Both the position numbers and the translations under genes were made by a program. Source: Sphingobium xanthum (GTDB lineage: Bacteria > Pseudomonadota > Alphaproteobacteria > Sphingomonadales > Sphingomonadaceae). From it: a DNA stretch of 64,000 nucleotides. This document shows positions 7,684 to 16,139 of the stretch, piece by piece (the stretch's first letter is position 1; every line of letters begins with the position of its first letter). Location of the stretch: positions 124,001 through 188,000 of the forward strand of contig NZ_JAHKKS010000002.1 in the NCBI RefSeq assembly GCF_019737615.1. Direction: 5' to 3'. Below the pieces are notes generated by a model. It was not told the origin of the DNA. It saw only the letters and a list, made by a program, of their open reading frames with translations, and ran no database searches.

Positions 7684-9054
7684 TCACGGCGGCGAGCTGG
7701 CTGCCATCGCATCGACACGCTCGCGATAGAGCCGCGCATACGGCCCCAGCGCTCGCCAGATGAGATAGAGCGCCGGCGGCACCACGAGCAGGTTCACGCC
7801 CACCAGCACGTAGCGGAGGTCCGCTTCCGAGCGCGCAACATTGTCGGTCAGCACGGCGACCAGCATCGGCCCGACCGTCCCGCCGATCGTCGTCATTCCG
7901 GCCGCATAGAGCATCGCGATCTGCCCGCGCATCTCGTTCGGTGTCGTGAGCTGGATCGCGGCATAATAAGCCGGGCCGCCCATCACCGCGACAACTCCCG
8001 CAACCGCATTGAACCCCAGCGCCAGCCACGGGTTCGGCATCAGCGGGGCGATCAGGTGCAGGGGCAGCGACAGGCCCTGGGCGATCAGGATGACACGCAG
8101 GTTCGCGTCGTCATTGCGCTTGCCGAACCGCTCGGCGAGATGCGCGCCGGCGAACAGCCCCAGAAGCGAGCAGACGAGCGACACCGCGCCCATGATCGGG
8201 CCGGCCTTCTCCGGTCCCCAGCCATAGGTGCGCTGGTAGAATGCCGGCAGCCAGGCGCTCAGCCCGACATTGATGATCGCGAACAGTACCATCGCGAAGA
8301 ACAGCCGCAGATGCATGCCGCGCTGGTCGATCAGATAGCCGATCACTTCGCGGATCGGATAGCCTTCGGGCCGTGTCCCGCCTTTACGCGGCGGCTCAGG
8401 CACCGAGACCATCATCAAGACGGCGACGAAGATGCCCGGCAGGCCGAGGATCATGAAGACCAGTTGCCAGTTATGGATCGTGCCGAAGCCCGGCAGCACG
8501 ATCGGCTCGAGATGATCCAGCAGGCCGTAGAGCAGCCCGCCGAGCAGCAGCGAGAGCGCGCTGCCAATCATCACGCCGGCCGACTGGATCGCGAAGGCGC
8601 GCGGCAGCCGCTCGCGCCGCACGCTATCGGTGATGACGGACAGCGACGCCGAGGTGTTTACGGACTCGCTACCGCCGATCACGGCGCGGCAGACGAACAG
8701 GGTCCAGAAATTCTGCGCAAGCCCACAGATCGCCGTCGCCACGCTCCAGAGCGCGAGACAGCCCGCGATCAAGGTCCTGCGTACACCGCTGTCGATAAGT
8801 CGCGATGCCGGAATGCCGACCACCACTGCGGGCAAGGTGAACGCCAGACCCAGCAACAAGCTGACTTCCGTGTCCGACAGCCCGAAATCGCGCTTGAGCG
8901 GCTGGACGAACAGCGCCAGCACGCCGCGATCGATATAGGACAGCATCGCCACGACCGAGAGGACGCTGACCGTATACCAGCCGCGCGGGCTGTTCCGGTC
9001 GGGCAACGCTGTCGCCGCCGGTTCGCTCGCCTGCTCCACGTCGATTGCCGCCAT
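7684..9054 (-). CDS. Major facilitator superfamily transporter
   Basis: A 456-residue MFS permease with about 12 hydrophobic segments. SYIDRGVLALFVQPLKRDFGLSDTE resembles the start of anion/hexuronate-type and sphingomonad-style carriers, and PASRLIDSGVRRTLIAG is the usual loop 2-3 motif region. The ATG at 9054 is preceded by GGAGG at 9 bases; the frame is open further upstream but that part is Arg-rich and unlikely to be coding. The substrate is unknown. The gene lies between the oxygenase and a TonB receptor without obvious functional linkage. Confidence 0.88.
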   Translation of the reverse strand: MAAIDVEQASEPAATALPDRNSPRGWYTVSVLSVVAMLSYIDRGVLALFVQPLKRDFGLSDTEVSLLLGLAFTLPAVVVGIPASRLIDSGVRRTLIAGCLALWSVATAICGLAQNFWTLFVCRAVIGGSESVNTSASLSVITDSVRRERLPRAFAIQSAGVMIGSALSLLLGGLLYGLLDHLEPIVLPGFGTIHNWQLVFMILGLPGIFVAVLMMVSVPEPPRKGGTRPEGYPIREVIGYLIDQRGMHLRLFFAMVLFAIINVGLSAWLPAFYQRTYGWGPEKAGPIMGAVSLVCSLLGLFAGAHLAERFGKRNDDANLRVILIAQGLSLPLHLIAPLMPNPWLALGFNAVAGVVAVMGGPAYYAAIQLTTPNEMRGQIAMLYAAGMTTIGGTVGPMLVAVLTDNVARSEADLRYVLVGVNLLVVPPALYLIWRALGPYARLYRERVDAMAASSPP

Positions 9055-9175
9055 TCCTGCCTTCCTCCCAACCCGAACGCGCCCAAACGCCCGGCGGACG
9101 ACATGCTTATCATGTTGCCTATCGGCGCTACGGCAAAAATACCGGCCCGATGCGGAACAGGCCGCACGCAAAGGG

Positions 9176-9202
9176 AAAGAGCGGCCCAGGCGGACCGCTC
9201 TT
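9176..9202 (-). terminator. Rho-independent terminator of the TonB-receptor gene
   Basis: An 8-9 bp stem (AAGAGCGG paired with CCGCTCTT, 10-base loop) sits about 40 bases past the receptor stop. On the minus strand it is followed by a pyrimidine-rich TTTCCCTTT run. Confidence 0.65.
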
Positions 9203-9242
9203 CCTTTCAGCACCATGGGAGCGGCGAACGCCTGGCCCACCC

Positions 9243-11960
9243 TCAGAAGGTCGTCGATACCGAGATGTTGAACGTCGTGCCGCGATCATACTGGTTGTAG
9301 ATGATCGTGTTCGTGCCGTTCGACTGGGTTTCCTTGTACTTGTTGTAGGTGATGTTGCGCGCCTCGAATTTGAGATCGAGATCGCGGCCCGCCACCGTCA
9401 CGCCCTGCCGCCAGACGAAGTCCAGGTTGAAGCCTGGATATTCGAAGATGTCCGGCTGGCCCGAATTGTTGAGGCCACGGCTGGTCACGCGCTTGCTGGC
9501 ATAAGAGAGGATCAGGGTCTGCTGGGAGAGCTTGTCCGTGTCCTCCATGCCGAGCTGGAAGTTGATGAGATGGTCCGACTGGCCGGTAAGCGAGGCGCCG
9601 TCCTTGAAATAATCGCTCGCCAGCGCCGCGCCGGAGGCCCCGAACACGCCCGTCGTGTCGCTCGCGCCCACCTTCAGCTTGGATTTGGTGTAGGTGTAGT
9701 TGGCGATCGTCACCAGACGCCTGGTCGAGAACAGGGCCGCGTCCGACCAGTTGGCCATGTCGAAATATTTCTGCACCTCGAACTCGGCGCCATAGAGATC
9801 GGCCGAGGGCGCATTGGCGAAGCTGGTCACGATGTCGCTGCCGAACACCGTGATGTAGGATTCGATCGGCCGGTCGATCTTCTTGTAGAAGCCTGCCACC
9901 GAGAGGCGCTGATCGCGGGCGAAATACCATTCGTAGCGGATTTCGCCGTTGATCAGCTCGCTGTCGGTCAGCAGCGAGTTGCCGCGATACAGGCGGTTGG
10001 TGTCCGGGTCGAAATATTGCTGGAAGATCAGTTCGCGGAACTGCGGTCGTGCGATCGTCTTCGATGCGTTGACGCGCAATTGCATCTCCGGTTGCACCTG
10101 CCAGGTGATCGTCGCAGCCGGGAGCCAGTAGGAATTCTTGAGGCTCGTGATCGCGGTCGACGTGTTGCCTGTATTGAAGACCTGCACCGGCACGACCGAC
10201 TGTGTGGCCTTCTCGTAGCGGACACCGGCGTCGATCATCACTTCCGGCGTCACCTGCCAGTTGAACTTGCCGTAGCCGGCATGCGTGCGCAGCTTGGCGC
10301 GGAAGGTCGGGTTCGGGTCGAGATCCTCGAGGATGATGAAATCCTCGACGATGTTCGGCGCCAGCAGCAGGTCCGGCCGCAGCAGGCCGATCCCTTCATA
10401 TTGCGACGGTGATGCCTGGCCGAGACCCGGCGTCGCCGGATTGACCTGGAAACGGAAGCGGAACTCGCGGCGCGAGCTGAGGCGCGTCGTGCGGGTATAG
10501 GCATAGCCGACGGAGACCCCGAGATCGGGCATCAGCTTGTATGTGACGTCCGCACCGCCCGACCACAAAGTCTCTTCCAGATCGGAATAGCGGATGCGCG
10601 CATCGCTGGTCGTGCCGCCGTCCAGCCGGTTGATGAAATGGGGGCCGTAGCCTGTGGTCTCGTTGCTGCGAATATATTCGGCGCTGAACTCCGCCGGCGC
10701 CTCGCGCTGTGAATTGGCGTAGGATGCGCGCAGGTCGAGGCTGAGGTCCGGGGTCAGCTTATATTCGCCGACCAGTTGCGTATCGATGAGCTGGCGCTCG
10801 TACCAGGCCGTATCCTGCTGGTTGTAGTCGGATTGTTCCTCGCGCTTCTGGCCGATGCCGAGGCGCGTGTTCTTGAGCGTGTCGCGAATGTAGAGGCTGG
10901 TCCAGCGGATCTTGTTGTCGCCCCATTCGAGACCGACGCCAACGAGACCGTTCACGACGATGCGGTTGTCGGTCGTCACGCGCTCGAAATCGGAGTCGAG
11001 CTGCGACAGGTCCGAGTTGACCGAGCGCTGCTGGATGGCATCGCGATTGGTCCACCGGTTGGTGTAGCCGGCCGTCGCGATGAGGCCGAGCACGGCGTCG
11101 CCCACGTCGATCGACGCGCCGCCCGAGACCGAGGCGGAGAAGTTCGGCTGCACCATGCTCAGGCGCTGCACGAGGCCGTTGCGCGAGGTGACGAGACTGC
11201 CGGCAAGTGCCCGATTTTCCGCGTTGGTCAGTTCCAGCACGCGCTTGCCGCTCGACAGGAAGGATGCCAGTGGCGAAGGCGTATTGCGCGATCCGTTGTC
11301 GAAGCCCGTCCAGTCCGTCGAGCTGCCGAAATAGCTGTAGCCCTGAATGCCGGTCGTCTCGCTGTGATAGCCGCCGCCGGTGCTGATCGTGAGGAAGTCG
11401 TCCTTCGGCACGGCACTGGTCGTCAGGTTGATGACGCCGCCGCCGAATTCGCCGGGGAAGTTCGGTGAATAGCTCTTCTGGACAAGCGAGGAGGACACGA
11501 TGTTGGTCGGAAACAGATCGAGCGGAACGACGCGCTTGAGCGGCTCGGGGCTCGGCAGCGGCGATCCGTTGAGCAGCGCCAGCGAGTAGCGATCGCCCAG
11601 GCCGCGCACATAGACGAAGCCGTTGCCCACCACGCTGAGACCCGTGACACGGCCCAGCGCGCCGGCGATATTGCCTTCGCCCGTGCGCGCGATGTCCGCA
11701 GTGGACAGGACCGAGACGACGGCGGCGGAGGCACGCTGAACGTTCGCGCCGCGCCGGCCGACAACCACGATGTCGCCGCCGGGAACGGAGATTTCCGGCG
11801 CCTGCTCTTCGTCGGTCGGCGCGTCGCCGGCCGTGGCATCACCGGGGGCTGCGGCATCGGGAGCTTCGCTCTCGGCGCCGTTGGTCTGCGCGAAAGCGGC
11901 GGGAGCCGTCAGCGCGGTCGAAAGGAGCAGCAGGCTCGCGAACCTGAGCGGCGTTGCCAT
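9243..11960 (-). CDS. TonB-dependent outer-membrane receptor (GLGDRY subfamily)
   Basis: A 905-residue outer-membrane transporter. A signal peptide occupies residues 1-25 (ending AFAQ), then an acidic linker, a TonB-box-like GGDIVVVGRR and the plug domain with VYVRGLGDRYSLALLNG, PEPLKRVVPLDLFP and FGGGVINLTT. The rest is a 22-strand-type barrel ending in Phe (STTF). The ATG at 11960 follows AGGGG; the longer open frame adds 20 non-signal residues and is rejected. The gene lies 88 bases downstream of a beta-helix lipoprotein gene on the same strand with no terminator between, so the two are probably one transcript. The ligand is unknown; PHO-box-like repeats upstream of the lipoprotein hint at phosphate limitation. 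Confidence 0.92.
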   Translation of the reverse strand: MATPLRFASLLLLSTALTAPAAFAQTNGAESEAPDAAAPGDATAGDAPTDEEQAPEISVPGGDIVVVGRRGANVQRASAAVVSVLSTADIARTGEGNIAGALGRVTGLSVVGNGFVYVRGLGDRYSLALLNGSPLPSPEPLKRVVPLDLFPTNIVSSSLVQKSYSPNFPGEFGGGVINLTTSAVPKDDFLTISTGGGYHSETTGIQGYSYFGSSTDWTGFDNGSRNTPSPLASFLSSGKRVLELTNAENRALAGSLVTSRNGLVQRLSMVQPNFSASVSGGASIDVGDAVLGLIATAGYTNRWTNRDAIQQRSVNSDLSQLDSDFERVTTDNRIVVNGLVGVGLEWGDNKIRWTSLYIRDTLKNTRLGIGQKREEQSDYNQQDTAWYERQLIDTQLVGEYKLTPDLSLDLRASYANSQREAPAEFSAEYIRSNETTGYGPHFINRLDGGTTSDARIRYSDLEETLWSGGADVTYKLMPDLGVSVGYAYTRTTRLSSRREFRFRFQVNPATPGLGQASPSQYEGIGLLRPDLLLAPNIVEDFIILEDLDPNPTFRAKLRTHAGYGKFNWQVTPEVMIDAGVRYEKATQSVVPVQVFNTGNTSTAITSLKNSYWLPAATITWQVQPEMQLRVNASKTIARPQFRELIFQQYFDPDTNRLYRGNSLLTDSELINGEIRYEWYFARDQRLSVAGFYKKIDRPIESYITVFGSDIVTSFANAPSADLYGAEFEVQKYFDMANWSDAALFSTRRLVTIANYTYTKSKLKVGASDTTGVFGASGAALASDYFKDGASLTGQSDHLINFQLGMEDTDKLSQQTLILSYASKRVTSRGLNNSGQPDIFEYPGFNLDFVWRQGVTVAGRDLDLKFEARNITYNKYKETQSNGTNTIIYNQYDRGTTFNISVSTTF

Positions 11961-12048
11961 CGAAAATCCCCTTGGGCTTACAAGCATTGAAAGGGGCGGG
12001 AGCAGCGCGACCTGCCGCATCCCGCCCCATGTCGGTCAGGTGCGGCCG

Positions 12049-13692
12049 TCAGGTGATCGGCAGCGATGTGCAGTTGCGGTTGGCGTTCGTCGTGTCGTCG
12101 AAGCCGATATAGCCCGCGTTGCAGGTCCAGCCCTTGTACCAGGTCTCGTTCGCGTCCTTGACCGCACCGATGTAGGTGGTGGTGTCGAAGAAGGCGTCGA
12201 ACGTCTTCGGATCGGTCGCGGCAACCAGCGTCTCCGTCGCGCCGTTGACGAACACCGTCGCGAGCGTCGGCGTATAGGCGTCGTTATTGCCGTTCGCGCC
12301 CGAGCCGAACGCCGTCGCCACCTGTGCGGCGGTGATCGAGCCGGTTCCGAGATACTTGGTGGCGTTGCACTGCATCACCACCGAACTGGCCTGGAACGAC
12401 ACGGGCGCCGCGCCCGATCCGTTCAGGCGGAGGCATTCATTGTTCGGTGAGACGACGATGCCGTTGATCAGCCTGACATCGAGGTTGCCGCGGAAGAGCA
12501 TCGAAGCCTGGTCATTCGCCGTGTTATTCGAGCTCGCCTGGGTCTGGATCGCCGTGAAATTGGCAACCATCAGGTCGCTGCGCGGCGTGTCCGTCTCGTT
12601 GCCATTGCTGTCGATTTCCATCAGCGCGTCGCCCTGTCCGTCACGCTGGACCAGCAGCACATGCTGGAAACGCCCCTTCGCGCCGGTGTCGAGATCGAGG
12701 CTGTCGTCGTCCGCGCCAGTCACGACGTAGTTCTTGAAATTGACCGCGCCGCCGAAGAATTCGGCGCCGTCGTCCGAGCTGTTGTGGCTCTGGATGTAGC
12801 GGAGCGTTGTGCCCGTGCCGATTGCCTCGGTCGTGAGCGCCTGCAGCTCGAAAGTCGAGCTCAGCACGTAGCCCGAATAGCGGATCTGCACATACTGCAT
12901 GGTGCCGGCATTATAGGCATTGTCCTGCCCTCCGAAGACAGCCGGATCGACCGAACCTTCGGTCTGGCGCTCGCAGGTGCCCGCGCCTGTCGAACCGAAG
13001 GTGCAGTCCGTGGTGATGCCGCGGCCGAGCAGCACGACACCGCCCCACTGACCGATGGAACTGTCGCTGTTCAGACCGAGAATATTGTCGCGGCTGGTGA
13101 AGATGATCGGCTTCGTCGCCGTGCCGGTCGCGTTGATACGATTGCCGCGATTGACGGCCAGCCACGACGGGCCGGACGCGCCGAACAGGATCACGCCCGG
13201 TTCGATCGTCAGGACGACGTTCGTGTCGGCCGTAAGCTGGCCGGAACCATTGAGCGTGAAGCCCTTGGCCGTCGTGCAACCAACCGTCGTGCTGGTGAAG
13301 GGTGCGCCCGACGTCGGGGCGACGCGACCGCCGTCGCAGCCGACGTCGACGCGGCCGTTGATCTGATAGACGAGGCCGGCAATCTTCGGCAGCGTGATGC
13401 TCTTGGCGATGATCGCGGGCAGCGTGCAGACGCGCCACGAACCGGTCGGGCCGCTGATCGTGCCGTCGTCCTTGAGGCCCTGCGCGTCGGCAATCGTCGG
13501 GCAGCCGGTTGCGGCCACGACCGATGGCGTCGGCGTCGCCGTGGGTGTCGGGGTGGGCGTCGGCGCCGGGAAATTGATGTTCACGTTGCCGCCGGTGCCC
13601 GGCGAGGCGATCTCGCTTGCGCCGCAGCCTGCGAGAAGCGGCAGAACGACGCCCGCCATCAAGATGTTCGTGGTCCGAGAAGTAGCTTTCAT
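12049..13692 (-). CDS. Beta-helix outer-membrane lipoprotein paired with the TonB receptor
   Basis: A 547-residue exported protein with a lipobox (LLAGC, Cys23), a Pro/Thr-repeat tether (PAPTPTPTPTATPTPS) and a long Gly/Asn/Thr-rich body. The body resembles a right-handed parallel beta-helix (VLTIEPGVILFGASGPSWLAVNRGNRI, SIGQWGGVVLLGRG, YVQIRYSGYV, SHNSSDDGAEFFGG). Five or more well-spaced Cys residues may form disulfides. It is first of a probable two-gene unit with the TonB receptor, so it may be a surface-exposed partner that binds or processes the ligand. That is inference; no catalytic motif is recognised. An Asp-rich patch (TGADDDSLDLDTGAKG) could bind a cation. Confidence 0.8.
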   Translation of the reverse strand: MKATSRTTNILMAGVVLPLLAGCGASEIASPGTGGNVNINFPAPTPTPTPTATPTPSVVAATGCPTIADAQGLKDDGTISGPTGSWRVCTLPAIIAKSITLPKIAGLVYQINGRVDVGCDGGRVAPTSGAPFTSTTVGCTTAKGFTLNGSGQLTADTNVVLTIEPGVILFGASGPSWLAVNRGNRINATGTATKPIIFTSRDNILGLNSDSSIGQWGGVVLLGRGITTDCTFGSTGAGTCERQTEGSVDPAVFGGQDNAYNAGTMQYVQIRYSGYVLSSTFELQALTTEAIGTGTTLRYIQSHNSSDDGAEFFGGAVNFKNYVVTGADDDSLDLDTGAKGRFQHVLLVQRDGQGDALMEIDSNGNETDTPRSDLMVANFTAIQTQASSNNTANDQASMLFRGNLDVRLINGIVVSPNNECLRLNGSGAAPVSFQASSVVMQCNATKYLGTGSITAAQVATAFGSGANGNNDAYTPTLATVFVNGATETLVAATDPKTFDAFFDTTTYIGAVKDANETWYKGWTCNAGYIGFDDTTNANRNCTSLPIT

Positions 13693-13804
13693 CGTCGTCT
13701 CCGCTGCCGGGTTGATCCGGATTTTCGAGTGCAGGACGGCTTGCTGGATCAGCGACTCTCTTGTCGCCCCCTTGCGCCCTCGGCGGGGCAGCTAGGGGAT
13801 GAGT

Positions 13805-13866
13805 ATGACAGCGAGATGCGATTCTCGTGTCCGATCGGTTACGAATCGATGTCAGATTTGTTGCAG
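13805..13866 (-). promoter_or_regulatory. 11-bp-phased array of PHO-box-like heptamers
   Basis: Read on the plus strand, heptamers start at 13805, 13816, 13827, 13838, 13849 and 13860, each separated by 4 bases. The first (ATGACAG) is an exact complement of the PhoB half-site CTGTCAT and the fifth (ATGTCAG) has one mismatch; the others match at 3-4 of 7 positions. The array lies 113-174 bases upstream of the beta-helix lipoprotein ATG, oriented towards it. The surrounding gene-free stretch 13693-14106 holds otherwise only a terminator hairpin. Confidence 0.4.
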
Positions 13867-13955
13867 TGCCAGATTGGGATCGGATCGGCGCGCAACCGCG
13901 CGGCATGCGGGGCCGGTTGGCGCCGCGTATAAATTCTCGATCGCTGAAAATGACG

Positions 13956-13991
13956 AGGCGAGGAGCGTGCGACCCGAAGCGCTCCTCGCCT
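13956..13991 (-). terminator. Hairpin terminator downstream of the small TPR gene
   Basis: A 12-bp perfect stem (AGGCGAGGAGCG with its complement, 12-base loop) lies about 115 bases past the TPR-gene stop. On the minus strand it is followed by CGTCATTTTC, a modest T-tract. It would separate the TPR gene from the lipoprotein/receptor unit. Confidence 0.55.
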
Positions 13992-14106
13992 TGCCGAATG
14001 ACTCTCTCGACACTTGGCCGGGAGTCTGATGGTGTTCAATCGCCGGGCCGCCCCCTGCAAGCCGAGGGCCTGTCCCCCAGCTTGCGCGCGCCCACGCGGC
14101 TATTGC

Positions 14107-14463
14107 TCAGCGGCCGTCGAGCCGGCCCAACATGGCCTTGGCGAGAACGTGGCTCGAATAGCTCGCGCCATCGGCCAGTTCGAGATGCTCGGCGGGCAGC
14201 GCCTGCACGCGCCGGAGCGCGGCGCGCGCTTCGGCATAACGCTGCGTGCGCGAATAGACGGTGGCGATGTTGATGAGGCGGGCCGGATCGTTGGCGTCTT
14301 CCTGGCTCTCGGGCTTCAGGATGCGCTCGGCCTGGGTGAACTGACCACTGTTGATCGCGCTCGCCGCATAGCTGCCGGTGGCGCCACCGGTCTGGGCCAG
14401 CGCGCCCGCCGATCCGAGTACCGCAAGTGCGGCGCCTCCTGCGATTAAGACTTTGATAACCAT
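14107..14463 (-). CDS. Small secreted TPR-like protein
   Basis: A 118-residue protein with a signal peptide (about residues 1-24, ending GALAQ) and one or two tetratricopeptide-type helices (QFTQAERILKP, DPARLINIATVYSRTQRYAEARAALRRVQAL). The ATG at 14463 is preceded by GGAGAGGG at good spacing; the upstream extension in frame is rejected. It probably acts in the periplasm as a protein-interaction module. It is oriented like the beta-helix lipoprotein gene but separated from it by 414 bases containing a terminator, so it is likely its own transcript. No specific function recognised. Confidence 0.75.
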   Translation of the reverse strand: MVIKVLIAGGAALAVLGSAGALAQTGGATGSYAASAINSGQFTQAERILKPESQEDANDPARLINIATVYSRTQRYAEARAALRRVQALPAEHLELADGASYSSHVLAKAMLGRLDGR

Positions 14464-14709
14464 CGAAAACCCTCTCCAAACTGCGAACATCGTGAAGAGG
14501 AGTATTTCAGTTTTATGACGAAGTGACAATCATCTGAAAAAAATTTTCATTCAGACTTATCTTATTGTTATTATTCATTTTAATGCTCATAATCATGAGC
14601 CTGCATAGCTTTTGTCATATTCATGTAACAAAACTGATTCGTCGGAAATTCCCGATTCGTTGAAGACGCAGCAGCGTACAGCGCCCCGCCCTTCTGGCAG
14701 CCTTGCTGG
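14464..14709. other. AT-rich intergenic stretch between the TPR gene and ssrA
   Basis: About 14510-14660 is markedly AT-rich against the GC-rich background. It holds a small palindrome (GCTCAT-aatc-ATGAGC, 14585-14600) and an A7/T4 tract with short TCTGA/TCAGA arms near 14534-14553. It presumably contains the TPR-gene promoter and the 3' end of the tmRNA precursor. No credible ORF is seen. Confidence 0.5.
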
Positions 14710-15090
14710 ACAATGGTGATGGAAGTGGGGAGCTTCTGTTGCCCGGTGCTCCCCGTACCGCTGGAATCCATTCTGTTGCCCGGCTGGCCCAGCCGCGTTC
14801 TGTTAGGGTAATGTCAGGCCGTGAGGCCCTCAATTACGCTGCAAGAGCAAGTGCTTCGTTATCGTTGGCACTTATGGGTTTTGAGCCTTGAACGGGTTAC
14901 TCAGCCCGGGCGAAAACAACGCTTTTCAGCACACGTCGATCCTAGTTCGGCCCCGTCAGGATCGGCCCCCGCTATGGGTTGGAAGCCGTTTCTGGTGGAG
15001 CCGCCGGGTACCGCCCCCGGGTCCGCTGCGCCTATTATACGCCGCAGTTTATCGCCATAGCCGGTGAAACCGGCGAGACCGATATAGGCA
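14710..15090 (-). ncRNA. ssrA: tmRNA, circularly permuted two-piece form
   Basis: Transfer-messenger RNA that rescues stalled ribosomes and tags the nascent peptide. On the minus strand the acceptor piece comes first, with a T-arm-like hairpin (CCGGG, 7-base loop, CCCGG) and an encoded 3' end CGGCTCCACCA finishing at 14993. A spacer of about 23 bases follows, then the coding piece beginning GGGGCCG at 14969; its first seven bases pair with CGGCTCC of the acceptor piece. The tag ORF (14869-14834) reads ANDNEALALAA then TAA. The acceptor piece also has nested stems (GCCTAT/ATAGGC, TATCG/CGATA, GCCGG/CCGGC). A hairpin at 14727-14754 lies near the 3' end of the coding piece. Outer ends are approximate. 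Confidence 0.93.
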
Positions 15091-15190
15091 TTCCGTCACC
15101 GAATAAAAGGCCCGCAAATGAACAAGGGCGCCCCATGACGGAACGCCCCTGTCTCACCGGCTGGGAGCCAGATGAACTGTAACGACGCGC

Positions 15191-15460
15191 TTACTTGTTC
15201 GCGTCGATCGCGTCGGCCTTCTCGTCGCCCGCATTGCGCACCGCATCGGCGCGATCTTCCAGAACATCGACCTGGTTCTCGGCGTTTGCGGCGGCCGCCC
15301 CGGTCATGTTGTCGGCGGCCTGCTCAAGGGCATCAGCCTGATTGTCGATAGCATCGGCCTGATTGTCAGCGGCATTCTCGACATTCTGAGCTTGCTGGGA
15401 ATCGCAGGCGGCGAGCGCCAGGGCCGAGGCCAGCGCGGCGGCGATCATTGTGGTTTTCAC
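15191..15460 (-). CDS. Small alanine/aspartate-repeat lipoprotein
   Basis: An 89-residue lipoprotein with lipobox LALAAC (Cys19). The rest is short heptad-like repeats of NQADA, ALEQAADNM and DRADAVRNAGDEKADA type, predicting one long amphipathic helix or coiled coil reminiscent of Lpp and small stress-induced lipoproteins. The start is a GTG at 15460 with AGGAG 8 bases upstream; the internal ATG (codon 5) lies inside the signal peptide. A weak hairpin (AGGGGCG/CGCCCTT, 15124-15150) past the stop may end the transcript just before ssrA. Function unknown; envelope location is well supported. Confidence 0.82.
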   Translation of the reverse strand: MKTTMIAAALASALALAACDSQQAQNVENAADNQADAIDNQADALEQAADNMTGAAAANAENQVDVLEDRADAVRNAGDEKADAIDANK

Positions 15461-15579
15461 GCTTTTGTCTCCTGTTATGTCCCGAACCGTGTCACGAGAC
15501 TGAAAACAAAAGCAGCGCGGTTCCGAAGGTTCCCGAATTCACGACGAGCCGAGTTGTCGCACAGGTCGGACGGACCGAC

Positions 15580-15996
15580 CTATTTCTTCAGCGCGTCGCG
15601 AATTTCGGTCAGGAGTTCGACCTCGGTCGGGCCTTCCGGCGTCGCTTCTTGGGGCTTTTTGGCGAGGAAACGATTGGCCTCGCGCACGATCAGGAAGATG
15701 ATGAAGGCAAGGATGATGAAATTGATCACCGCGGTGAGGAAGCTGCCATAAGCGAAGACCGGCACGTTCGCCGCCTTCATCGCCGCCAGCGTCGGCGCCG
15801 TGCCCTCGGGAACCGCGCCCAGCGGCAGGAAATGGTTGGAGAAGTCCAGCCCGCCGAAGATCGCGCCGATGAACGGCATGATCACGTCGTCCGTCAGCGA
15901 CTTCACGATAGCACCGAACGCAGCACCGATGATGACACCGACCGCGAGGTCCAGAACATTCCCTCGTGCGATGAAAGCCTTGAACTCCGAAAACAT
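15580..15996 (-). CDS. mscL: Large-conductance mechanosensitive channel MscL
   Basis: A 138-residue inner-membrane pentameric channel that opens under membrane tension to release solutes during osmotic downshock. The N-terminal amphipathic helix ([20 protein letters not shown]), first membrane helix ([21 protein letters not shown]), periplasmic loop, second helix ([20 protein letters not shown]) and cytoplasmic C-terminal helix are all present. The ATG at 15996 follows GGGAG. The open frame extends 15 residues upstream without support. The small lipoprotein gene lies 119 bases downstream on the same strand. Confidence 0.96.
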   Translation of the reverse strand: MFSEFKAFIARGNVLDLAVGVIIGAAFGAIVKSLTDDVIMPFIGAIFGGLDFSNHFLPLGAVPEGTAPTLAAMKAANVPVFAYGSFLTAVINFIILAFIIFLIVREANRFLAKKPQEATPEGPTEVELLTEIRDALKK

Positions 15997-16139
15997 GGCC
16001 CGATCTCCCTCATGGCGAGCCGGTCCCCATGCCGCTCGCATCGTGCGCGGAGCTAATCCCCTTGCAGGGGCACAGGCAACCGCCTATTTAGCGTGTTACT
16101 TCGGCGATACACCGCCGCATCACCAGAGGATGAACCGCA

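Noticed and set aside
14580..14771. Short minus-strand ORF next to ssrA
   Set aside because: It runs through the 3' end of the tmRNA coding piece and has no family similarity or ribosome site.
14821..15060. Plus-strand ORF inside the tmRNA region
   Set aside because: Antisense to the tmRNA, whose tag, acceptor stem and CCA end are all clear.
15500..15540. Possible EcfG-type general-stress promoter ahead of the small lipoprotein gene
   Set aside because: Two GGAAC motifs are present on the minus strand, but no CGTT lies 16-17 bases after either.
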